Source: Armatimonadota bacterium (GTDB lineage: Bacteria; Armatimonadota; Fimbriimonadia; Fimbriimonadales; Fimbriimonadaceae). From it: 5,887 nt of DNA. Each line of letters opens with the position of its first letter. The first letter of the stretch is position 1. Positions 1-5,032 of this stretch are shown one piece after another. The notes beneath the pieces are model-generated. The model saw only the letters and a list, made by a program, of their open reading frames with translations. It did no database searches and had not been told where the DNA came from. The position numbers were made by a program, and so were the translations under genes. The stretch spans positions 1 to 5,887 of the forward strand of contig DPBN01000323.1 of NCBI GenBank assembly GCA_003516955.1. The letters are read 5' to 3'.

Positions 1-455
1 TCGGCCGCGAGCCGTTCCCGTTCCTGCCTGCGGCGCTCCTCCTCGCGCACGGCGTCCAGGTACTGGCGCTGGCCGAACTCCGCGAGGTGCCGGACGCCGT
101 CGTGCCACTCGTTCAGCATGCGGCCGCAGATCTCCGTCTTCGCCCGGCATTCCGCCAGCGCGGCGCGATGGACGGCGTAGGCGGGCATCTTTTCCAAGAG
201 CCACAGCATCGAGCGGACCTCTCCGGCAGCGCCCCGCGCGGCCTCCAGTGCCGTGATCATCGCCTGGGTGGTGCCCTGCTCGAAGCCCGCGGCGAGGTGG
301 TTGGCGACGGCGATGGCCGCGCGCTCGAGGGAATCGCGCAGCGACGGGGAGGAAGCCAGCTGGTCGCCGGCATCCTGAGCCAGGCCGAGAACCATCTCGG
401 CCAACTCGATCGAGGCCTTCCAGGCCGGAGCCATCTCGAAGCGTTCGTAGGTCAT
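1..455 (-). CDS. Four-helix-bundle protein (23S rRNA intervening-sequence protein type), 3' end outside window
   Basis: The minus-strand frame from the ATG at 455 stays open to the window edge, giving 151 residues without a stop. It starts MTYERFEMAPAWKASIELAE, which fits the usual opening of the family (a short YERFE stretch, then W-K and an amphipathic helix). Residues 39-65 (LRDSLERAAIAVANHLAAGFEQ) match the family's core motif, in which a small-residue helix is followed by N-x-A-x-G; residues 66-95 form the next helix. Known members are small (roughly 115-130 residues), fold as a four-helix bundle and oligomerise; their biochemical role is unknown. Some are encoded inside 23S rRNA genes, but no rRNA sequence is visible here. 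After about residue 130 the chain becomes highly charged (EEERRRQERERLAA), a probable coiled coil that goes beyond the usual end. No strong ribosome binding site precedes the start; the family-like N-terminus decided it. Family call fairly sure, function unknown. Confidence 0.8.
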   Translation of the reverse strand, partial: MTYERFEMAPAWKASIELAEMVLGLAQDAGDQLASSPSLRDSLERAAIAVANHLAAGFEQGTTQAMITALEAARGAAGEVRSMLWLLEKMPAYAVHRAALAECRAKTEICGRMLNEWHDGVRHLAEFGQRQYLDAVREEERRRQERERLAA

Positions 456-514
456 GGCAAAAACGCTCGGTGCCGAAGCATCGGGAACCAGGCTCTCCCA
501 CAACGCCGGGGGAT

Positions 515-539
515 GGGTCCGCTCGGCGCCGACGGACCC
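515..539. repeat. Nested inverted repeat upstream of four-helix-bundle gene
   Basis: The arms GGGTCCG (515-521) and CGGACCC (533-539) are perfect complements. Between them lies a second perfect palindrome, TCGGCGCCGA (523-532), offset by one base. As RNA it could form a 7-bp stem; as DNA it has the dyad symmetry expected of a repressor site. It sits about 60-85 bases before the four-helix-bundle start codon. No T-run follows on either strand, so it is not a standard intrinsic terminator. High GC makes chance symmetry more likely. Confidence 0.35.
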
Positions 540-639
540 GGAAGACGCCCTCTGAGGCTACCCGACGGGCGACTCGCGAATCCGGCCGCGCACCGCCGGA
601 ACCAAGTACCAGACGCAACCAACCCTGCCGAAGGTTCGC

Positions 640-665
640 ATCCGGCCCTGGTTTCTTTGCCGGAT
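640..665 (-). terminator. Possible hairpin terminator after the isomerase gene (no U-tract)
   Basis: Perfect 7-base arms ATCCGGC (640-646) and GCCGGAT (659-665) enclose a 12-base loop, starting 8 bases past the isomerase stop codon on the minus strand. The position fits a transcript end. The sequence after the stem (GCGAACC on the minus strand) has no run of T, so intrinsic termination would be weak. It could instead stabilise a 3' end or assist factor-dependent termination. Confidence 0.35.
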
Positions 666-673
666 TCCCCGCT

Positions 674-2020
674 TCAGCCTTTCGGCTGCTGCTCCGAGAC
701 CTGGCTCTTGGCGGGACGGACCTCCACAGAGAGCGGCGCCTGAATCTGGTCGAGGCACAGGGTGCCGCGCGCACACCCTTGGAACAGCCTCTCCACGACC
801 CCGTCCACCTCGGCTCGGGTCGGGAACCAGCCGGCGAGCTGGAGCTGGCGGAGGGAAGGGTAGAGCGCGTCCGCGACGACACGGCGGCTGTGCGCCCACT
901 TGTAGATCAGCTGCTCCAGCACGCGCGCGTCGGAGTGCTGGGGGATGAAGGTGGGCCCGAGCATCTCGAACCGCATCCGCGTGATCGACTCGATCGTCGA
1001 GGGGTTGTTCACGAACCACCAGCACCCAAACGGGGTGAGGTTGGCGAACTTGCGCGCCGCCACGATCAGCTGATGCTGGTTCTCCAGCGCCAGCACCGTG
1101 GCCAGAAAGCGGTTCTCGGGCCAGCGCTCGCAGAGGCGCTCGATGGACGACACGTCCGCCCAGCCCACTCCGTCCCCGGCCAGGCCCAGCTCGGGGTTCA
1201 CGCCGCGCCGCACGCCCACCATGAGCGCTAAGGGCACGTCGAGCTCCCGGCAGACGTGCAGCACCGCGCCCTCCAGCAGCCTCGTGCGGGGCGAATCGTC
1301 CGGATAGGCGAAGTCCGGAGGAAGCGACACGGCCAGGTAGCGCGGCTGCAGGCGTCCGCTCCAGCTGTCCAGGAACCGGTGCACCTCGTCCACGGCCTTC
1401 GGCGAGGCCTCCGCATCCACCTTGTAGCCCCTGGCGTCCAGCTTGCGCCACGTCTGATCCCACTGGCAGAGGATCGGGTCGAGGCGCAGCACCGCGTGGA
1501 ACCGGGGATCCACGAACGAATCGGACTGCCAGTAGAGCGCCTCCTGGTCGTCCAGCGGATCGTTGGTCATCACCACGTCCGAGACGCCCGCCAGCTCCAA
1601 CACCACATCCAGATGCTCGTGGGGGTCGACCTCGGCGAAGTACTCGCGAGCCTCGCTCAGGTCCTTGGCGCGGGGGTCCAGCCCCAACGAGGTCAGCACC
1701 GTGCACACCCCGGCGGCGGCCTCGCTCAGGGGGACGCTCTCCACGAACAGCTTCCGCCAAACGAGGTCGGCCTGCCGGCTCTCGGGCATCTCGAAGAACG
1801 CCTTCGGAGAGATCTCGCAGGACCGGAACAGCTCTGCGACGAGATAGTGGTAGGTGAGCAGGTCGTCGATGCCCCACTTGCACAGCCGTTCGAAAGAGAA
1901 CGGGAACAGGTGCGTGTGCACGTCGAACACGCGGACGGACTTCAGCGCCTCGTCGACGGCGCGGCGCAGGCCGGCCTCGTCGCGGATCTGATCTTCTGGC
2001 TTCGCTTCGCGGAACAGCAT
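674..2020 (-). CDS. Uronate (glucuronate) isomerase-like protein, amidohydrolase superfamily
   Basis: A 448-residue protein related to uronate isomerase (UxaC), which interconverts D-glucuronate and D-fructuronate (and D-galacturonate and D-tagaturonate) in the cytoplasm. Visible family features are: the metal-binding HxH at H35/H37 (FDVHTHLFP); H58-Y59 in TYHYLVAE; R179 in VLRLDP; FGCWWF at 331-336, matching the family's GxGWWF; and D364-x-R366 in HSDARVLEQ, matching the TDSR motif at the end of strand 8. MTNDPLD (151-157) corresponds to the family's TTDDP segment. Length fits. One usual active-site His, in the HIGALR-type motif, aligns with M267 (LMVGVRRGVN). The start at 2020 is chosen because GAGGG lies 6 bases upstream (2027-2031) and the longer open frame (to 2221) runs into the kinase gene and looks non-protein-like. 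It follows the kinase gene by 37 bases. No other uronate-pathway gene is visible, so the substrate is inferred. Confidence 0.85.
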   Translation of the reverse strand: MLFREAKPEDQIRDEAGLRRAVDEALKSVRVFDVHTHLFPFSFERLCKWGIDDLLTYHYLVAELFRSCEISPKAFFEMPESRQADLVWRKLFVESVPLSEAAAGVCTVLTSLGLDPRAKDLSEAREYFAEVDPHEHLDVVLELAGVSDVVMTNDPLDDQEALYWQSDSFVDPRFHAVLRLDPILCQWDQTWRKLDARGYKVDAEASPKAVDEVHRFLDSWSGRLQPRYLAVSLPPDFAYPDDSPRTRLLEGAVLHVCRELDVPLALMVGVRRGVNPELGLAGDGVGWADVSSIERLCERWPENRFLATVLALENQHQLIVAARKFANLTPFGCWWFVNNPSTIESITRMRFEMLGPTFIPQHSDARVLEQLIYKWAHSRRVVADALYPSLRQLQLAGWFPTRAEVDGVVERLFQGCARGTLCLDQIQAPLSVEVRPAKSQVSEQQPKG

Positions 2021-2026
2021 GGGGAG

Positions 2027-2031
2027 CCCTC
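2027..2031 (-). promoter_or_regulatory. Ribosome binding site of the isomerase gene
   Basis: GAGGG on the minus strand, 6 bases before the ATG at 2020. It decides between this start and in-frame upstream starts inside the kinase gene. Confidence 0.6.
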
Positions 2032-2033
2032 GC

Positions 2034-2057
2034 CGATGGAGGGATGATACACCATCG
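2034..2057 (-). repeat. Small inverted repeat between kinase stop and isomerase ribosome binding site
   Basis: The arms CGATGG (2034-2039) and CCATCG (2052-2057) are perfect complements around a 12-base loop. On the minus strand the repeat begins right after the kinase TGA (2060-2058) and ends 2 bases before the isomerase GAGGG. A 6-bp stem with this loop is weak and could arise by chance; if it folds, it could affect translation of the isomerase. Confidence 0.25.
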
Positions 2058-3110
2058 TCACTCCCCGTCCGGCTCGCATCCGGCGCCCTCGCCGGGGCGG
2101 TGCGGAGGCAGCACGAACCAGAACGTGCTGCCCTGACCCAGGGCGCTCTGCACGCCGATCCTGCCGCCCTGGGCCCGGACGGCGAGCTGGCAAAAGGTGA
2201 GGCCCAGCCCGGTTCCGCCACGGGTGCCCTTGACCTGCACGAACGGCTCGAAGATCTCCTCGGCGACCTCGGGCGGTATGCCCGGCCCTTGGTCCTTCAC
2301 GCTGAAGCGGAGGCCGTGCGGATCCGGCTCCGCGGCCACCACGACCCTGGTGCCCGGTGGGCTGAACTTCAGAGCGTTGCCGACCAGGTTCGTCAGCACG
2401 CGGGCGGTCAGGTCCGGATCCAGGACCCACCGATCCACCCGGAGGTCGGACTCCAGCGCGACCTCCGCGCCCCGAGCCCACAGCTCCAGGCCCTCCAGCG
2501 CGTGGCGGACCAGCTCCTTCAGATCCGTCTCCACGCAGCGCACGGGCATCTTGCCCCCCTCGAGCTTCGCCACGTCGAGGATCGAGTTGACCAGCGTGAG
2601 AGCCCTCTGGTTCGACACCAGCGCGAGCTCGATCATCTCCCGCTCGACGTCGTCGAGGCTCTTGTGGTTCTGCTGCAGCGTGAGGAGGCCCGTGATGGCG
2701 CTGGAGAGCGGCGAGCGGAGGTCGTGCACCAGAAAGCCGACCAGCTCTCGCTGCTGCCTGCGGGACTCCCTCAGACGGGCCACCACCAGCACCATGGCCA
2801 AGTACGACGCCAGGCGGATGCCGAGGTTGACGACGGAGACCGGATCCACCATCTGCCCGGCCCCGCGCGCCAGCGCCTGCGTGAGGAACGCCGAGGCCGC
2901 GGCGTAGAGGGCCACGACCATGCCGGGGCGGCGCCCGCCGTACCACGCCGCGACCATCACCGGCACGAGGTACAGCACCAGCAGATCCGGCGGCGAGAAG
3001 TGGTCCGCGACGCCGACCGCAACCGCGATCAGCAGCGCCAAAGCTGTGATCCTGCGGCGCGACATGCGCCCGAGACGCGCATCGGCCCGCCACAGCAGAC
3101 GGCTCAGCAT
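2058..3110 (-). CDS. Membrane-bound sensor histidine kinase
   Basis: A 350-residue protein. The N-terminus has four likely membrane helices, at about residues 21-37, 43-58, 63-80 and 93-112. The segment LLVLYLVPVMVAAWYGGRRPG resembles the compact membrane sensor modules of DUF4118/KdpD-type kinases. No periplasmic domain is long enough to bind a ligand by itself. A HisKA dimerisation domain follows, with the phospho-acceptor H129 in FLVHDLRSPLSS. The ATPase domain has an N box at 241-250 (NLVGNALKFS), a G1 box at 273-278 (DQGPGI), an F box at 287-290 (FEPF) and a G2 box at 298-304 (GGTGLGL). All catalytic motifs look intact, so it should autophosphorylate and pass phosphate to a response regulator, but none is encoded here. 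It starts 28 bases after the amylase stop, with AGGG 5 bases before its ATG (3116-3119). The signal sensed is unknown. The four-helix count is by eye. Confidence 0.93.
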   Translation of the reverse strand: MLSRLLWRADARLGRMSRRRITALALLIAVAVGVADHFSPPDLLVLYLVPVMVAAWYGGRRPGMVVALYAAASAFLTQALARGAGQMVDPVSVVNLGIRLASYLAMVLVVARLRESRRQQRELVGFLVHDLRSPLSSAITGLLTLQQNHKSLDDVEREMIELALVSNQRALTLVNSILDVAKLEGGKMPVRCVETDLKELVRHALEGLELWARGAEVALESDLRVDRWVLDPDLTARVLTNLVGNALKFSPPGTRVVVAAEPDPHGLRFSVKDQGPGIPPEVAEEIFEPFVQVKGTRGGTGLGLTFCQLAVRAQGGRIGVQSALGQGSTFWFVLPPHRPGEGAGCEPDGE

Positions 3111-3138
3111 GGACGCCCTAGGTTACCTTGAGGCCCGC

Positions 3139-4677
3139 TTAGCCTTCCGGCATGCGCTTGTACTGACCCCGGTCCCTCGCCTCGGGGTCGATGGCGAACA
3201 CCCGCACCGTGCGGGGCGGGATCGTCGCGCGCAGCGTTCCCGCCAGCACCCGGGCCGTCGCGCCGGACAGAGCGTCCCGGAGCAGCGTGTAGCCCATCAA
3301 GGTTCCGTCCGGCACGATCCACGTCTCTTCCACGCCGACCTCGGAGGGGTTCGCCACGACGACGACGGCCTCCAGCGGTCGCTCGGTGGTGCGGAGGAAC
3401 GCCAGCGCGCGCTCGCCGCGCATCGCCCGGAAGTCGCCGATCCGCAGGGCCCGGAGCCCCCGACGGACGGCGACCAGCCTCCTGACCCACTGCAGGTCCG
3501 GGTTGTCCTCGGTAGCCAGATCCCACCGCATAGGGGCGCGCTGGCGGGGGTCGTCGCCTCCCTGCATTCCCAGCTCGTCGCCGTAGTAGATCAGCGGCGC
3601 GCCGGGCAAGGCGAACTGCAGCGCCTGCGCGAACCTCCTCTTCGCCCGGTCCGGCAGCACGGTCGCCAGACGGGGGGTGTCGTGGTTGCCGAGCACGATC
3701 CAGGAGCGCAGCAGGGGCTCGATCCCGCAATCCCGGACCAACTCGTTGAGCGCCTCCCCAACCTGACGCGGCGACAGGCGGCCGTCCGCGAGCTCGAGGA
3801 TCACGCGCCCGAGGAACATGTTCAGCAGGCCGTCCAAGACGGACGTCCAGCCGGCCGGGTAGTTCCAGACCTCTCCCAGCACCAGGCTGCCGGACTTGTG
3901 GCGGTGCGCCGCCCGCGTGAGCTCCGCAAGGAATTCGGGGCCCAGCTCGTGGGCCACGTCGAGCCTCCACCCGTCCGCGCCCTCCTTGAGGTAGCGGGCC
4001 ACCACCGAGTCCGAACCGTTCCAGAGGTGGCGGCGGGCGTCGGCGCTCTCCAGCCGCACCTCGGGCAGGTTCGCCACACCGGCCCAGGCGCGGTAGCCGG
4101 CGGGGTAGCGGTCGTCGAAGAAGAACCGGCTCCGGCGCTTGGAGGCGGGGTTCGCCAGAGCCTCTTGGAAGATCGGGTTGGACCGCCCGCAGTGGTTGAA
4201 GACACCGTCCAGCACCAGCCTCGCGCCGGAGGCGTGCACGGCCCGCGCCAAGCTCCGGAAGTCGGCCCAATCGCCGTACTCCGGGGAGATGCGGCGCCAG
4301 TCCGTGGCGTCGTACTTGTGGTTGGTCAGCGCGTCGTGGATCGGGTTGAGGTACAGGACGTCGGCCAGCGAGCGCACGTGATCGAGCTTCCCGATCAGAC
4401 TCTGCAGATCGCCTCCCCAGAAGTCGAGTTCGTGGCTCCACACTCCCAGCTCGGGCACCGGAGAGCCCGGCTCCGGAAGGTCGCTCCAAGCCCGCAGCCT
4501 TCTAGGCGGTCCGTAGAGGCTCCGCTTGGCCTCGAGGCGCGAAGATGGGGCGAACCGGTCCACGAGGACCTGGTACACCACCGGCCCGACGCGCCAGTCG
4601 GCCTCGCGGCGGCGCATGGCCTCCGCGCGCGGGGAGGCCGCCGCCAAGGCTGCCACACCGATCCACACCGCCACCAT
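3139..4677 (-). CDS. GH13 alpha-amylase family glycosidase, neopullulanase/cyclomaltodextrinase-like
   Basis: A 512-residue enzyme that should hydrolyse alpha-1,4 (possibly alpha-1,6) bonds in maltodextrins, cyclodextrins or pullulan. Conserved GH13 regions appear in order: LYLNPI with SNHKYD-like TNHKYDATDW (109-127); region I DGVFNH (157-162); region II GWRLDVAHE (236-244), with nucleophile D240; region III GEVW (268-271), with acid/base E269; region IV LGNHDTPR (329-336), with D333. WGGDLQSL (87-94) matches the neopullulanase/CMDase group. About 100 residues after the barrel form the usual C-terminal beta domain. There is no N-terminal starch-binding domain (CBM34) of the kind many such enzymes carry. 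Residues 1-20 (MVAVWIGVAALAAASPRAEA) look like a signal peptide ending in AEA, though the n-region lacks a positive charge; starting at M21 would make it cytoplasmic. The gene follows the lipoprotein gene by 11 bases with only a weak ribosome binding site. Exact substrate specificity cannot be read from sequence alone. Confidence 0.92.
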   Translation of the reverse strand: MVAVWIGVAALAAASPRAEAMRRREADWRVGPVVYQVLVDRFAPSSRLEAKRSLYGPPRRLRAWSDLPEPGSPVPELGVWSHELDFWGGDLQSLIGKLDHVRSLADVLYLNPIHDALTNHKYDATDWRRISPEYGDWADFRSLARAVHASGARLVLDGVFNHCGRSNPIFQEALANPASKRRSRFFFDDRYPAGYRAWAGVANLPEVRLESADARRHLWNGSDSVVARYLKEGADGWRLDVAHELGPEFLAELTRAAHRHKSGSLVLGEVWNYPAGWTSVLDGLLNMFLGRVILELADGRLSPRQVGEALNELVRDCGIEPLLRSWIVLGNHDTPRLATVLPDRAKRRFAQALQFALPGAPLIYYGDELGMQGGDDPRQRAPMRWDLATEDNPDLQWVRRLVAVRRGLRALRIGDFRAMRGERALAFLRTTERPLEAVVVVANPSEVGVEETWIVPDGTLMGYTLLRDALSGATARVLAGTLRATIPPRTVRVFAIDPEARDRGQYKRMPEG

Positions 4678-4688
4678 CGTGTCTCGGG

Positions 4689-4967
4689 CTAGTTGCCCAT
4701 GCCGGTGCCGGTCGGTCTGGGGGCGAGCACGTCGGACGCCTTGACGCCCGTCTGCTCTTCGATCTCCTTGAACTTCTTTTCCTTCTCCTGGGGAGGCATC
4801 GGGCTGCTGGCGATGGCCCGGATCTTGTCCTCGGGCGACATGCGCTCGATGGCGGCCTTGGCGTCCTCCTCGGACATTCCAGCCGGCGCGTTGCCCAGGC
4901 TGGAGCAACCGGCGATCACCGCGGCGAGCGGCAGCAGCGACATCCAAATGCTCGGTTTGTTCTGCAT
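4689..4967 (-). CDS. Small lipoprotein with helical MS-x-E-D repeats
   Basis: A 92-residue protein with a clear lipoprotein signal peptide: MQNKPSIWM, a hydrophobic stretch LLPLAAVIAG, and lipobox I-A-G-C with the lipidated Cys at 21, followed by SS. The mature part should be anchored in a membrane, facing outward. It is short, strongly charged and probably helical. Three imperfect repeats begin at M31 (MSEEDAKAAIER), M43 (MSPEDKIRAIAS) and M57 (MPPQEKEKKFKEI); the tail is Pro/Gly/Thr-rich (PRPTGTGMGN). I do not recognise a named family. The start at 4967 is chosen because it gives the intact signal peptide; an open frame continues upstream, but it runs antisense-like through the pilin gene in another frame. 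No clear ribosome binding site precedes it. The gene lies 65 bases after the pilin-like gene and 11 before the amylase, so export or surface support for the amylase is possible but unproven. Confidence 0.82.
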   Translation of the reverse strand: MQNKPSIWMSLLPLAAVIAGCSSLGNAPAGMSEEDAKAAIERMSPEDKIRAIASSPMPPQEKEKKFKEIEEQTGVKASDVLAPRPTGTGMGN

Positions 4968-4993
4968 GGCGATGAAAGGGTCGGACGGTCGTG

Positions 4994-5021
4994 GGGCGAG
5001 GCGCCCGCCGGCGCCCCGCCC
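4994..5021 (-). terminator. Strong GC-rich hairpin after the pilin-like gene (no U-tract)
   Basis: On the minus strand GGGCGGGGCGCC and GGCGCCTCGCCC pair over 12 base pairs, with a single G-U wobble and a 4-base loop (GGCG). The stem starts 11 bases after the pilin stop and ends 26 bases before the lipoprotein start. There is no T-run behind it (CACGACCG follows), so it lacks the second half of an intrinsic terminator. It may be an intrinsic-like terminator, a partial block that lowers downstream expression, or a structure protecting the 3' end of the pilin mRNA. Confidence 0.55.
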
Positions 5022-5032
5022 AGAGTGTCGAA

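Larger units (their letters stand above)
456..673. other. Intergenic region between isomerase and four-helix-bundle gene
   Basis: This 218-base gap is the longest non-coding stretch in the window. It holds two inverted repeats, listed separately (515-539 and 640-665). I see no convincing -35/-10 promoter pair, no RNA gene, and no short open frame with a plausible start and ribosome binding site. Its length relative to the 11-37 base gaps upstream suggests that the four-helix-bundle gene is a separate transcription unit with its own promoter here, but I cannot place that promoter. Confidence 0.6.

Noticed and set aside
1..455. 23S rRNA intervening sequence context for the four-helix-bundle gene
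   Set aside because: No rRNA-like sequence flanks the gene in the visible window; free-standing members of this family are common.
470..1231. Long plus-strand open frame opposite the isomerase gene
   Set aside because: Arg/Pro/Gly/Ala-rich translation with no recognisable motif, lying opposite a gene with clear catalytic motifs; a GC-driven antisense shadow.
2044..2049. TATCAT on the minus strand as a -10 promoter box for the isomerase
   Set aside because: One mismatch to TATAAT, but no -35-like sequence at 16-18 bases (CCGGAC there), and the position between two closely spaced genes is better explained by an operon.
2021..2221. N-terminal extension of the isomerase to an earlier ATG
   Set aside because: The extra 67 residues overlap the kinase gene in another frame, look non-protein-like (Ser/Arg/Ala-rich), and the ATG at 2020 has a good ribosome binding site and yields the usual family length.
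2019..3131. Plus-strand open frame of 370 codons opposite the histidine kinase
   Set aside because: The whole frame mirrors the kinase codons, is His/Gln/Arg-rich and has no domain pattern; the minus strand has all kinase boxes.
2920..4692. Plus-strand open frame of 590 codons opposite the GH13 gene
   Set aside because: Low-complexity, Arg/Pro/Val-rich translation, no motifs, and exact opposition to a well-conserved enzyme.
4678..4947. N-terminal extension of the GH13 enzyme to an ATG at 4947
   Set aside because: It would overlap almost the whole lipoprotein gene in another frame; the extra residues are Arg/Gly/Gln-rich with no domain, and a signal-like start lies at 4677.
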